Source of the DNA: CAZLFQ01 sp964558975
GTDB taxonomy: Bacteria > Pseudomonadota > Alphaproteobacteria > Rickettsiales > Midichloriaceae
Direction: 5' to 3'
Length of the DNA stretch: 64,000 bases
NCBI GenBank assembly: GCA_964558975.1
Contig: CAZLFQ010000001.1
Span: 620,001-684,000 of the forward strand
The notes under the pieces are model-generated. The model ran no database searches and was not told where the DNA came from. It worked only from the letters and a program-made list of their open reading frames with translations. Of the stretch, positions 9,006-17,791 are shown one piece after another; positions within the stretch are counted from its first letter, which is position 1; each line of letters starts with the position of its first letter. Position numbers and translations under genes: made by a program.

Positions 9006-9446
9006 TTAGAATAAAACTTCCGTACAATTATTGTGCGTTACAAACAAAGTGCAGCCATCATGCGTATAAGCTTCATGATCGTTGAAAAAACTAATATATG
9101 CAAAAAATTCTCTGTTATCTTCCTTATTTTTATCTGCAGTACTGCATCCTGAATCGGTTTCATTTAGCATGTTAAGATGACAAATTTCGAAATTATCATC
9201 AGATAACTTTGAAGCAGTAATGATTGAAGCATCTTGCAATTCAACCCTTATAGCTCCATTGCTAAACGACACATGATTAAGGTCAGCATCAAAATGAAAA
9301 GCGCTATCGCTATCATCACTTGATCCAAAAAATGCTTCGGTACATTTTCCTTTATGATTGGTATTTGACATATGAAAAACTGAACCATCATTAAGTCCGA
9401 AACTTACAAGTCCGTTACCATTAGCTATCGATGTTATTCTTGACAT
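9006..9446 (-). CDS. hypothetical protein, 146 aa, related to the protein at 10077
   Basis: Unrecognised acidic protein with no signal peptide. It ends in a motif, LFVTHNNCTEVLF, closely matched by LVITHNDCTASYY at the end of the protein encoded at 10077-10586. The 30 residues before it also align loosely (Phe-rich segment, Asn-x-Glu-x-Tyr, then Asp). The N-terminal part has beta-strand-like repeats (GLVSFGLNDGSVFHMSN). Eight or so Cys/His residues could bind metal. It is the last gene of a three-gene minus-strand cassette around a winged-helix regulator. A TTAA-N7-TTAA motif lies about 70 bases upstream of its ATG. Confidence 0.72.
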   Translation of the reverse strand: MSRITSIANGNGLVSFGLNDGSVFHMSNTNHKGKCTEAFFGSSDDSDSAFHFDADLNHVSFSNGAIRVELQDASIITASKLSDDNFEICHLNMLNETDSGCSTADKNKEDNREFFAYISFFNDHEAYTHDGCTLFVTHNNCTEVLF

Positions 9447-9513
9447 ACTGAACCTTTAAAATGTTGAAGCGACATTCTAGCAAACAAATAACAACAATCA
9501 CAGGTTAATAATG

Positions 9514-9529
9514 TTAAATATTTATTAAA
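9514..9529 (-). promoter_or_regulatory. CtrA-type TTAA-N7-TTAA motif upstream of the 9006 gene
   Basis: TTAA at 9514-9517 and 9525-9528 are separated by 7 bases, the spacing of the alphaproteobacterial CtrA box. It overlaps the stop codon of the upstream regulator gene and lies 68 bases before the ATG at 9446. Chance occurrence is possible in such AT-rich DNA. Confidence 0.35.
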
Positions 9530-10017
9530 TCTAGCTTAATAGATTCATTTTCAACAACTAACAGGTTTTTGATGTTCAAAGCCTCAAACTTCTGCCTTAG
9601 CCTATATATGTGCGTTTCTAGCGTTTTGGTCTCAACTTGCTCGTTTGCACCCCAAATATCCCTAAGCATGTCAGCTTTATTCGCAGCCAGATATGGCGTA
9701 TCTATTAAATACAACAAAATTGAAACTTCTTTTTCTGTAAGCTGAACTTCAGAATTCCTAACTGTTGCTTTTCGCAACTTTGGATACAATACAAACTCTT
9801 TGAATTCTACTTTTTCTGGGATTGCAGCACGATTAATTGCCGCAACCAAATCCTTTAATACCAATGGCTTTTGGAACTTTTCGCTACCTACCTCAACCAT
9901 TTTGCCATGGTCTATAACTTCTAACTTCGCAGTCTCAGATATCTCGAACATCTCCACAGAACCCAACGCCTCTGCAAGATATTGTGTAGCACTAGTGATC
10001 TTAATTTGTTTGGACAC
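9514..10017 (-). CDS. winged-helix (OmpR/PhoB-type) DNA-binding protein with a degenerate receiver remnant
   Basis: A 167-residue transcription regulator. The C-terminal 75 residues carry the OmpR-type winged helix, including VQLTEKEVSILLYL, IWGANEQVETKTLETHIYRLRQKFE, a form common in alphaproteobacterial regulators. The N-terminal part lacks an Asp phosphoacceptor but has KPLVLKDLVAAINRA, which resembles the end of a receiver domain, so the protein looks like a shortened, phosphorylation-independent response regulator. Translation starts at GTG, since in-frame stops lie directly upstream, and no strong Shine-Dalgarno site is visible. It sits between two genes for related unknown proteins and may regulate them. 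Confidence 0.82.
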   Translation of the reverse strand: MSKQIKITSATQYLAEALGSVEMFEISETAKLEVIDHGKMVEVGSEKFQKPLVLKDLVAAINRAAIPEKVEFKEFVLYPKLRKATVRNSEVQLTEKEVSILLYLIDTPYLAANKADMLRDIWGANEQVETKTLETHIYRLRQKFEALNIKNLLVVENESIKLDLINI

Positions 10018-10076
10018 TTATTACACTACGTATTTCAAATGTAATAATAACATATTAATTGCCACACACAATACTA

Positions 10077-10586
10077 TCAATATTGATAAGATGCATAATA
10101 AGATGCGGTGCAATCATTGTGAGTTATAACTAGATAATTAAAATCATCATCTAAATAAACTTCGTTATTTTTTGCAAAATTATAAAGATCACAAAAAAGA
10201 TTATCGACTCCATTACTTCCACATGCTCTAGCGCCATCAAATTCATATATATTTTCACCCGTTAGAGCCATTCTAACCGACAAAACACTCCCATCAATAG
10301 CAAGTGCAAGCAAATGTTCTGGTGCTGCTAGAGGGTCAGTTAGCTCCAATTGATCAAGCCTAAAATATTCTTCATAAATATTTTCAACTCGATATACTAA
10401 ATCATTAATTAAATTATCAATAAATTCAAAGCCCGTGTATTCAGTAGGAATATAAGCAAAATTTGGAAGCCACTCTCCAGCACACGAATCCGTCAACATA
10501 TAAAATTTTATATACGAAGAGCTTTTATCCAGATTAATGTAAAGTAAATTCGTATAAAACGAATATCCAACTATCTTCTTATTCAT
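10077..10586 (-). CDS. hypothetical protein, 169 aa, related to the protein at 9006
   Basis: Unrecognised, acidic, rich in Tyr and Asp, with no signal peptide. Its C-terminus (NNEVYLDDD..., then LVITHNDCTASYY) matches the end of the 146-residue protein two genes downstream. The central part, LLALAIDGSVLSVRMAL, suggests a small beta-rich fold. GGGTGGG lies 4 bases before the ATG. It is the first gene of the three-gene cassette. The shared ends but divergent fronts suggest an old duplication with a conserved functional tail. Confidence 0.72.
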   Translation of the reverse strand: MNKKIVGYSFYTNLLYINLDKSSSYIKFYMLTDSCAGEWLPNFAYIPTEYTGFEFIDNLINDLVYRVENIYEEYFRLDQLELTDPLAAPEHLLALAIDGSVLSVRMALTGENIYEFDGARACGSNGVDNLFCDLYNFAKNNEVYLDDDFNYLVITHNDCTASYYASYQY

Positions 10587-10677
10587 TTTCCCACCCTATA
10601 GAACAAAGGTGAATTATAGCCAGCAGAGCGGAAAAAGTCAACAAAACCCTGCGTATAGCAAGAATTTGCTTGAAGAG

Positions 10678-11112
10678 TTAATATTGCTTAGTCTTTTTAT
10701 TAAATTTGCCGATATTAGTCATAATCTGCTCAATCGGTGTCAATGTATTACCCTGAATCTCTGTTCTACCCTCAGAGAATGCAATTTCATTCGCATCATC
10801 AAGAGTGTATTCAGTTATACTGCTAACAACGTCTTTATCGTTAAAAGCAATAGACAGCACTTTTTGCTCAGTCACTTTAGGGTCGAGAAATGCAATCTTT
10901 TCCACAGAGTAGTTTATATAATACAAAGTCTTAGGGCCATATGTGGACCTTGATGTTGGTGAGCCGAGCTCACTGATCACTTTTGCATAATCTGCCTGCC
11001 CAACTTTAATCATCTCAGCATTGTTCTGCTCAAAGCTATATCCATGCTGATAAACTTCCTTTGCACAACTAGACAAACTCAACGCTATTAAAAATAAAAC
11101 TGCATTTCTCAT
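10678..11112 (-). CDS. bamE: outer membrane protein assembly lipoprotein BamE (SmpA/OmlA family)
   Basis: A 144-residue lipoprotein of the Bam complex, which folds beta-barrel proteins into the outer membrane. The signal peptide ends in LSSC (Cys16). The mature part has the SmpA/OmlA pattern: QADYAKVISELGSPTSRSTYGPKTLYYI, with the typical helix-turn GxPT and Tyr-Tyr strand, then two more strands ending before a polar tail. Its ATG overlaps the TGA of the tiny upstream ORF (ATGA), indicating coupled translation in an ffh-orf42-bamE transcript. Confidence 0.85.
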   Translation of the reverse strand: MRNAVLFLIALSLSSCAKEVYQHGYSFEQNNAEMIKVGQADYAKVISELGSPTSRSTYGPKTLYYINYSVEKIAFLDPKVTEQKVLSIAFNDKDVVSSITEYTLDDANEIAFSEGRTEIQGNTLTPIEQIMTNIGKFNKKTKQY

Positions 11113-11237
11113 TTCTTTTCACCTTGCTTAATACGCTGTTGCTCTTTGCGCCTTTTTAAATTATCACGCAATTTTTGCGCCAACGCTTCTTTTTTATTTT
11201 CCTCTTCTTTTTTTGTGGCCTGCGGTGTCTTAGACAT
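11109..11237 (-). CDS. small basic/charged hypothetical protein, 42 aa
   Basis: A short ORF encoding a strongly charged helix (MSKTPQATKKEEENKKEALA, then LRDNLKRRKEQQR). Its start overlaps the ffh stop region by 8 bases, AGAGGA lies 8 bases before the ATG, and its TGA overlaps the bamE ATG. This arrangement, plus the resemblance to short LRxNLRRRK-type ORFs that I recall from other alphaproteobacteria, supports a real gene. The LRDNLKRRK stretch could bind RNA or membranes; the function is unknown. Confidence 0.7.
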   Translation of the reverse strand: MSKTPQATKKEEENKKEALAQKLRDNLKRRKEQQRIKQGEKK

Positions 11238-12573
11238 TTAACATCCTCTTCATTTTATCCATATCTTTTGGCGACATTCCACTAAACTTTCTCATCATCT
11301 TATTCATTGTCATAAATTGTTTCAGCAATTTATTAATGTCTTCAACTCGAGTACCAGAACCCATCGCAATTCTTTTTCTTCTTGATGCATTAATTAGATC
11401 TGGGTTTCTACGCTCTTTCTTAGTCATAGATTGAATAATCGCTTCTTGCCTTATCAAAATCTTATCATCAATATTCGCACCTGCCATTTGCTCTTTAATT
11501 TTGCCCATACCTGGGATCATATTCATCATCTTACCAAGCCCACCCATCTTTTTCATGGTGCGGAGTTGCGATAAAAGATCATCCATATCAAATGACCCTT
11601 TTTGCATTTTAGCAGCCATCTTCTTGGCGTCTTCTTCATTCACAGCTTCAACTGCACTCTCAACTAGAGAAACAACATCACCCATATCAAGGATACGCGA
11701 TGCAATTCTATCTGGATGGAACTCTTCGAATTCAGAAGGCTTTTCACCAACACCCATAAATTTAATTGGGCAACCAGTAACTTGGCGCATACTAAGAGCT
11801 GCACCACCCCTTGCATCACCATCAATTCTAGTTAAAATTATTCCAGTTAGACCTACCTTCTCGTTAAACTCTCTGGCAATATTCACCGCATCTTGACCAG
11901 TCAGTGAGTCTGCTACTAATAAAACTTCAATAGGCTGCGTAAGTTTTTTTACTTTTTGTAATTCTTCAATCAACTCTGCATCCGTATGCAAACGACCAGC
12001 AGTATCTAAAATCAGAACATCGAATGATTCTTTACGTGCTTGCTCTAGGGCACGCAGGGCAATTTCTAATGGCTTATGTTCTTTGATAATCGCAACTGAA
12101 TCAATTGCAATTTGCTTTCCTAAAACTTCTAATTGATCTTGCGCTGCAGGGCGGTACGTATCAAGTGATGCTATTAAAACTTTTTTATGCATCTTTTGCT
12201 TCAATCTTAACGCAAGCTTTGCAGTAGATGTTGTCTTACCAGAACCTTGTAGACCTACCATCATTATAACTGCAGGCGGCTGAGTAGTTAAATTTAACTC
12301 TTGATTATCACTACCTAAAAGGGCAACTAGCTCATCATGTACAATTTTAACAATCTGCTGCCCTGGCGTTACACTTTTAGTAACTTCCGAACCAACTGCT
12401 TTTTCTTTGATTGTGTTTATGAATGATTTTGCAATATCCAAAGAAACGTCTGCTTCTAAAAGAGCCAAACGAATTTCTCTCATAGCAACGTTTATATCTT
12501 CTTCAGAGATATAACCTTTGCCTCTAAGTTTATCGAATACTTTGCCTAAGCTGTTACCAAGTCTTGAAAACAT
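11230..12573 (-). CDS. ffh: signal recognition particle protein Ffh
   Basis: SRP54 homologue, 447 residues, full-length. It binds 4.5S RNA and signal sequences of nascent membrane proteins and delivers ribosomes to FtsY. Residues 1-95 form the N domain. The GTPase domain shows G1 GLQGSGKTTSTAKLA (about 105), DTAGRLHTD and TRIDGDARGGAAL. The Met-rich M domain (about 300-447) contains the RNA-binding helix with SRRKRIAMGSG and a tail of Met residues (FMTMNKMMRKFSGM). It is divergent from mutL with only 61 bases between, and precedes the 42-residue ORF and bamE. Confidence 0.97.
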   Translation of the reverse strand: MFSRLGNSLGKVFDKLRGKGYISEEDINVAMREIRLALLEADVSLDIAKSFINTIKEKAVGSEVTKSVTPGQQIVKIVHDELVALLGSDNQELNLTTQPPAVIMMVGLQGSGKTTSTAKLALRLKQKMHKKVLIASLDTYRPAAQDQLEVLGKQIAIDSVAIIKEHKPLEIALRALEQARKESFDVLILDTAGRLHTDAELIEELQKVKKLTQPIEVLLVADSLTGQDAVNIAREFNEKVGLTGIILTRIDGDARGGAALSMRQVTGCPIKFMGVGEKPSEFEEFHPDRIASRILDMGDVVSLVESAVEAVNEEDAKKMAAKMQKGSFDMDDLLSQLRTMKKMGGLGKMMNMIPGMGKIKEQMAGANIDDKILIRQEAIIQSMTKKERRNPDLINASRRKRIAMGSGTRVEDINKLLKQFMTMNKMMRKFSGMSPKDMDKMKRMLNV

Positions 12574-12634
12574 TTTTAATACGTATAAAATACGTGCCTA
12601 TGTTAGGAAAAACGACAGAAAAAGCAAGTTTAAT

Positions 12635-14410
12635 ATGGCCAAAATCAAATTATTGTCTGAAAAAACCATCAACCAGATAGCTGCTGGCGAAGTAGTAGAT
12701 AGGCCAATTGCGGTAATAAAAGAACTAGTTGAAAATTCTATAGATGCAAAAGCTACTAAGATAATTATAGAAATAGAAGAAGGTGGTCACAACCTTATTA
12801 GCATATCAGACAACGGCTTTGGCATTGAAAAAGAACAACTTTCACTTGCATTAGAAAGGCATGCAACTTCCAAATTAGATGAATCAGATATCAATAAAAT
12901 CATTCATTTCGGTTTTCGCGGTGAAGCACTACCATCGATCGCATCAGTGAGTAAACTTAAAATCACATCAAAAGCGCAAGGTTCAGAGGATGCGTGGGAA
13001 ATTAGCGTAAATGGTGGTGAAAAATCCCAAATAAAACCAGCTTCACATGACTATGGAACAACAGTAGAAGTTCGCGATATATTTTCATTCACCCCAGCAC
13101 GCTTAAAATTTTTAAAGTCACAAAGATCTGAAATAAGTGCTGCACAAGATCTCATTTACAAATTTGCTTTGGCTAATGAAAACGTTAGCTTTAAATTAAT
13201 TTCAAATGGCAAAACTATCTTGGAAATAGCTGCAACTGAAGAATCATCTGCCGAGACCCAACTTACAGAAATTATGGGCAAAGATTTTATTGCTAATTCA
13301 ATTCATTTTTCTGGTGAAAATGAATTCGCTAGAGTTTATGGTTATGCAGGATTACCTACTTTAAATTCTGGAAGTAGCTTGAACCAATACTATTTCGTCA
13401 ACAACCGTTCAATAAAAGACAAGATCCTCATCACAGCAGTTAAAGTTGCTTATCAAAATTTAATTCAACACGGAAGATATCCAAAAATAGTTTTATTCGT
13501 TGAACTCGACCCATATAAAGTAGATGTTAACGTTCACCCTACAAAAGCTGAAGTTAGGTTTCGTGATGCCAATGAAATTAAAAGCTTGATTATCTCAACG
13601 ATTCGCTCCACTTTGAAGGACAAGCTATATGCCGCAAGCTCCACTGTAAGTTCCAATTATGTTGTCAATCAAACTAGGTCATATAACTATGAGCCTACAA
13701 AGCATATCGTTCAGAACATTCAAAACTCAAATATGTATGTAAGATCTGTATCAAACGACAAGAATATTATTTCCGAACCTGTTAAACAAACTTACCAAGC
13801 TCCATCAAATACCAATCAATTATTTGACGAACCACCTCTTGGTTACGCAAAATGCCAAATTGGCAACACTTATATAATTTCTGAAACAAAAGAAGGACTA
13901 ATTATTGTCGATCAACATGCCGCACATGAAAGATTAGTTCTTGAAAAAATCAAAGAGCAGTTGGCGCACGGCAATATAAAATCACAACAATTACTGTTGC
14001 CAGAAATTATAGAATTATCTAGCTCATGCATTTCTAAATTGGCCGAATACCAAGAGCAGTTAGAGAAGTTTGGTTTTGCTATGCAAGTTATTTCTGAAAA
14101 ATCACTTCATATTACCCAAATACCCACAATTTTCGGCAAATTGGAAATTCAAGAATTCATCAAAGATATTGCTGAATATCTATTAGAACACGATGGGGTT
14201 GATATCATACAAGAGAAAAAAGACTTTATTCTTGGCAACATTGCATGCCATTCTAGTATTAGAGCAGGCAGAAAAATGAATATCGAAGAAATGAACGCGC
14301 TACTACGCGAGATTGAGAGAACACCTTTTTCTGGACAATGCAATCATGGTCGCCCTACCCACACTAAACTTACTATTGGGGATCTAGAAAAAATATTTGA
14401 GAGGAGTTAG
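12635..14410 (+). CDS. mutL: DNA mismatch repair protein MutL
   Basis: A 591-residue mismatch-repair coordinator linking MutS recognition to strand incision. The N-terminal GHKL ATPase has ELVENSIDAKATKI, DNGFGI and RGEALPSIASVSK; a variable linker lies about 330-395; the C-terminal dimerisation domain ends with ACHSSIRAGRK and CNHGRPTHTKL. The start MAKIKLLSEKTINQIAAGE is the conserved family start; upstream in-frame codons would reach back into the ffh gene and are discarded. The last base overlaps the GTG start of the following PAP2 gene. Confidence 0.95.
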   Translation: MAKIKLLSEKTINQIAAGEVVDRPIAVIKELVENSIDAKATKIIIEIEEGGHNLISISDNGFGIEKEQLSLALERHATSKLDESDINKIIHFGFRGEALPSIASVSKLKITSKAQGSEDAWEISVNGGEKSQIKPASHDYGTTVEVRDIFSFTPARLKFLKSQRSEISAAQDLIYKFALANENVSFKLISNGKTILEIAATEESSAETQLTEIMGKDFIANSIHFSGENEFARVYGYAGLPTLNSGSSLNQYYFVNNRSIKDKILITAVKVAYQNLIQHGRYPKIVLFVELDPYKVDVNVHPTKAEVRFRDANEIKSLIISTIRSTLKDKLYAASSTVSSNYVVNQTRSYNYEPTKHIVQNIQNSNMYVRSVSNDKNIISEPVKQTYQAPSNTNQLFDEPPLGYAKCQIGNTYIISETKEGLIIVDQHAAHERLVLEKIKEQLAHGNIKSQQLLLPEIIELSSSCISKLAEYQEQLEKFGFAMQVISEKSLHITQIPTIFGKLEIQEFIKDIAEYLLEHDGVDIIQEKKDFILGNIACHSSIRAGRKMNIEEMNALLREIERTPFSGQCNHGRPTHTKLTIGDLEKIFERS

Positions 14411-15135
14411 TGGTTACAAAAAAATCAACTCATACTTCAACACACAGCCAAATACATTTAAGGCAGTTAACTATCAGCATTGCACTACTTGCAATTTGCC
14501 TTGTTATTTATTCTTCAAAACCGCTTCTGGGAGCTATTTTAGACATCGACAAAAAGGTATTCTTTGCTCTGAACGGCTCACTCAAATCTGGCGGGTATTA
14601 TTGGCAATTACTGTGGTTTTATCTGAACCATAACTACGAAAAAACGCTTAATTTAGTAGTTTTTTTGTTGGTTAATTTATTTATCATTTACAATGAACCA
14701 AAGTCTTCGCGCAGCAAATTATTTATTCACTTGTTATCACTTATACTTTTTATGCAGATAGCGTTTTTGATCAAGGACGTTATATTCGTAACAATATTCG
14801 AATTAAAAAGACAATCACCATCAATGGCTCTTAAGCCATTTATAAATCTGTCTGAGCTATTTGATTCTGCTAACGTCAAAATCAGCTCAGGTTCTTCATT
14901 CCCAGGAGGCCATGCATTTGCAGCAGCATTTTGGGCAATTTTTACTTGTACATTTGCAAAGAAAAAGTATTGGATTTTGATATGGTCTGTTGCCTTACCC
15001 ATAATTATAAATCGCCTATTTTCAGGTGCGCACTGGCTTTCTGACGTTTTAGTAGGTGTGTTGTTCGCTTGGCTTATGGTTTCTGTATCAACTATAATTA
15101 TGGCTTTTTATACCAAGCGTAAGTTTGGTTGGTGA
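14410..15135 (+). CDS. PAP2-family membrane phosphatase
   Basis: A 241-residue membrane protein with about six hydrophobic segments and PAP2 signature elements: SSFPGGHAFAAAFW (motif 2, with PGGH in place of PSGH) and NRLFSGAHWLSDVLVG (motif 3, with Arg, His and Asp in place). A Lys-Arg segment, LKRQSP, stands where motif 1 is expected. PAP2 enzymes remove phosphate from lipid substrates such as undecaprenyl pyrophosphate, phosphatidylglycerophosphate or lipid A; the substrate here is not determinable. The GTG start overlaps the mutL stop (TAGTG), so it is probably co-translated with mutL. Confidence 0.83.
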   Translation: MVTKKSTHTSTHSQIHLRQLTISIALLAICLVIYSSKPLLGAILDIDKKVFFALNGSLKSGGYYWQLLWFYLNHNYEKTLNLVVFLLVNLFIIYNEPKSSRSKLFIHLLSLILFMQIAFLIKDVIFVTIFELKRQSPSMALKPFINLSELFDSANVKISSGSSFPGGHAFAAAFWAIFTCTFAKKKYWILIWSVALPIIINRLFSGAHWLSDVLVGVLFAWLMVSVSTIIMAFYTKRKFGW

Positions 15136-15148
15136 ATTAATAATCATT

Positions 15149-16810
15149 CTACCCATTAATCGTCACAAGAACTCCATTATCTGGTAGCGATGAAACCTGA
15201 GTTTCAAATGTATTGCCAGACACATCTTGAATTTGCACCACGGAATTTTTCCTAGATTCCATACAATTGATTATCTTATTTTTAAGCTCGCTGATACTAT
15301 CTGTTTTAAAGTTGGAATTAGCATGATTTAGAACTTCAGATACATGTGGCAGTGTAGATAAAAACTCCTCATTCAATTTTGAAAATTGTGCAAAGCTTGG
15401 GTTGTATAATTTCAACTTACCATCCTGCCCAAAAATAATAACCGAATTTTTAAGCTGGTGAATTATAGCTTTGTATACAGACATTAGTTCATTATAAGAT
15501 CTTTCAACATTCAATACGTCTGTAATATTATCAAACATAACAATCGTGTTTTTTCCACTTGGAATTACAGAAAATCTAATCGACTGGCCATTTGGCAAAT
15601 GCATAAAATCACTTTTTGGCTCGGTCAATTGTGATAGAAGATTAATTTGCTTATCTTTAAATTCTTTATAATTTTGAAATTCAGGAAGTTTATTTGACTC
15701 TCTAAGTTTATCCCAAAATGCTGAATACGTCGGTTTCATCGCTAACCAGCCAGAATCAATACCAAACATAGTAATCAACGTTTGGTTGAATTGAAAAACA
15801 GAGAGTCTCTTATCAAGAATCATTATTGCACTACTTGATAGCTCCAGAATTCTATCTAAGGTATTTCCAACTACAAGTAGCTCCTTTTCAAACTCATCAG
15901 CTCTACTTATATCTATACCAAAACCTACTGTACCTGTACTTGCAGATATTGGCATTTCAGTAAATTCATAAGTGATATTTTTGTTTTTACTAACATACGA
16001 TTTTGATATTTTTGATGGTTTCATATCCTTCATACTTATCTCTGCTAACCTAGCAAGACCATTTTCAAACTCATCTGCAGACTGATCGGTATCAAAACGT
16101 TTTACGAATTTTTTGAACTTACTATTTGAAAACACAATCTTTCCATCATGCTCTCTCCTCCAAACAGGAAAGGGCAAATAATTAAAGAGAAAATCTAATT
16201 CAAAACTTAGTAGCCTATATTTTTTTATCAGAGATATAATGCTCTCTTCATGCTCAACTGAATCACTAAAATCAGTGAACCAGAATATTATCCCGTGAAT
16301 TAGGTATTTTTTGTCCTCAATATATTGCAATGAATATTTAAAGTGCTTAATTTCTCCATGTGTGTTCTCATATCTCAAATTACCAATTTTTTCATGATTA
16401 TGAATACTTGCTGGGTTTGAAATAAATTTCTCAATCTCCCTCCAATCTTGAGAAGGAAATATTTGCTCTACGTCAATTAACTGAAAATTCTTCTTGTGCT
16501 TAATTCCCAACATTCTGCAAGTATACTCAGGAAACAGCACTTTGTTTTTCTTGGTATCAAAGAAGATATAACTGCAAGGCGCTACGTTATGAAGATACTC
16601 ATGCTTACTCGTCAAAAAAAGATATAAATTTAACTTATCAAGGAAAGTTACTGATATTATTAAAATCAAAAAGCTTGTTGCTGACTCCAGCATAAAATAG
16701 ATTCTTGCACTCGAACTTTCCTCGAAATACACACCGATAGTTAGGAATATCTCAAGCACAATCAGCGAAACCAGTACTTGAACCCTATATTTTAAAATCA
16801 GCTGAACCAT
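15149..16810 (-). CDS. membrane PAS-domain sensor protein without kinase domains
   Basis: A 553-residue protein with two membrane segments (about 8-30 and 38-62) followed by four PAS-like units: about 75-180, 200-300, 310-420 and 425-553. The last units resemble the sensor half of alphaproteobacterial PAS histidine kinases (LDRILELSSSAIMILDKRL; VMFDNITDVLNVERSYNEL; SVIIFGQDGKLKLYNPSF). In such kinases the HisKA and ATPase domains come next, but here the protein stops right after the last PAS unit and the neighbouring gene on the other strand begins. It is an intact ORF, so it is either a kinase remnant kept as a ligand sensor or a partner for another kinase. It converges with the PAP2 gene. 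Confidence 0.8.
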   Translation of the reverse strand: MVQLILKYRVQVLVSLIVLEIFLTIGVYFEESSSARIYFMLESATSFLILIISVTFLDKLNLYLFLTSKHEYLHNVAPCSYIFFDTKKNKVLFPEYTCRMLGIKHKKNFQLIDVEQIFPSQDWREIEKFISNPASIHNHEKIGNLRYENTHGEIKHFKYSLQYIEDKKYLIHGIIFWFTDFSDSVEHEESIISLIKKYRLLSFELDFLFNYLPFPVWRREHDGKIVFSNSKFKKFVKRFDTDQSADEFENGLARLAEISMKDMKPSKISKSYVSKNKNITYEFTEMPISASTGTVGFGIDISRADEFEKELLVVGNTLDRILELSSSAIMILDKRLSVFQFNQTLITMFGIDSGWLAMKPTYSAFWDKLRESNKLPEFQNYKEFKDKQINLLSQLTEPKSDFMHLPNGQSIRFSVIPSGKNTIVMFDNITDVLNVERSYNELMSVYKAIIHQLKNSVIIFGQDGKLKLYNPSFAQFSKLNEEFLSTLPHVSEVLNHANSNFKTDSISELKNKIINCMESRKNSVVQIQDVSGNTFETQVSSLPDNGVLVTING

Positions 16811-16910
16811 ATCACGTTACAAACAATCACATTTAAAGCCTATTATCATGTTGTAATTTAAGCAATTCTTTATTATTTTATAGCTAGAGATGTATCACAT
16901 ATAAATTGTT

Positions 16911-17693
16911 ATGGTTGCAGATTTTATCTCAGGTTTTGTCTTATTCTTTTTCAATACATATTTTATTGCAACCGTTATACTATTTGGTTTTTTTTACTTA
17001 AACAGTCAGTACTTTGTAAGGGCTGCCATACTAATGTTTTTATCTATGGTGGTGAATGCTTATCTAAAGCAGTACTACCAAATCCCTTTAAATCCAGCAA
17101 TATTTAAAACTGGCTGGGCTTATCCTAGCGGCCATACATCTTCAAACATAGTTTTTTGGGGGGCGCTCGCACTTCAGTATCGCAAAAAAATCTTATATTT
17201 CGTTATTCCAGCCTTTTTATCAATTGGATTTATTGCTATGGTATATGTTGGCTACCATGATTGGGCAGATATATTTGGTGGCATCTGCTTAGGTTTGATT
17301 ATCGTAGTATTATCAAGATACTCTATATCCTATAGAGCAAAAGTTCCTACGCACATATTAGGATTAAGCTTGCTAGCAGTATGCCTTGTATTATTAATAG
17401 TTATAATCCCAGATGGATTAGACAAGTACAATTGGCTTTGGTTAACTCAAGGAATGCTTTTGGCAATGACACTTACAAGCTACATAACCAAAGATTTTAT
17501 CAAACTTAACTTAAAGCTCAACTTAGCATTTCTTAATTTTATCATAGCACTAGCGGGTGGTTATGTCTTTTCATCAATATTAGCAAAATCTGATAATCTT
17601 TTAAATTTTATCAATGGCTTTATAAGCGTATTTTGGGGAATTTATTGCACTCCATTACTGACAAATCTTTTGATAAAGAAGTTTAAAAAGTAG
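16911..17693 (+). CDS. PAP2-like membrane protein with incomplete active site
   Basis: A 260-residue protein with seven or more hydrophobic segments. Motif 2, YPSGHTSSN, is intact, and motif 3 keeps His and Asp (GYHDWADIFGG), but the Arg usually found before the Gly-x-His is replaced (AMVYVGYHD), and no K-x6-RP motif 1 is visible before it. Activity is therefore doubtful, though His and Asp remain. The C-terminal half adds a hydrophobic extension not needed for PAP2 function. It is divergent from the PAS protein gene and is followed by dnaN with its own promoter. Confidence 0.72.
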   Translation: MVADFISGFVLFFFNTYFIATVILFGFFYLNSQYFVRAAILMFLSMVVNAYLKQYYQIPLNPAIFKTGWAYPSGHTSSNIVFWGALALQYRKKILYFVIPAFLSIGFIAMVYVGYHDWADIFGGICLGLIIVVLSRYSISYRAKVPTHILGLSLLAVCLVLLIVIIPDGLDKYNWLWLTQGMLLAMTLTSYITKDFIKLNLKLNLAFLNFIIALAGGYVFSSILAKSDNLLNFINGFISVFWGIYCTPLLTNLLIKKFKK

Positions 17694-17731
17694 GCTGGTA
17701 AGCTGGCAGCAACGTCACGAACATATAAGTA

Positions 17732-17759
17732 TTGCAACTTTATGTAGTTGAGTTATATT
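17732..17759 (+). promoter_or_regulatory. putative dnaN promoter
   Basis: TTGCAA (17732-17737) and TATATT (17754-17759) with a 16-base spacer, about 30 bases before the dnaN ATG at 17792. It lies in the spacer after the PAP2 gene and gives a short leader. Confidence 0.5.
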
Positions 17760-17791
17760 TTTAACGAGTATTAAACGTTAGGTAGCTACAC

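Noticed and set aside
17768..17781. TTAA-N6-TTAA near the dnaN start
   Set aside because: Spacing of 6 instead of 7 does not fit the CtrA box.
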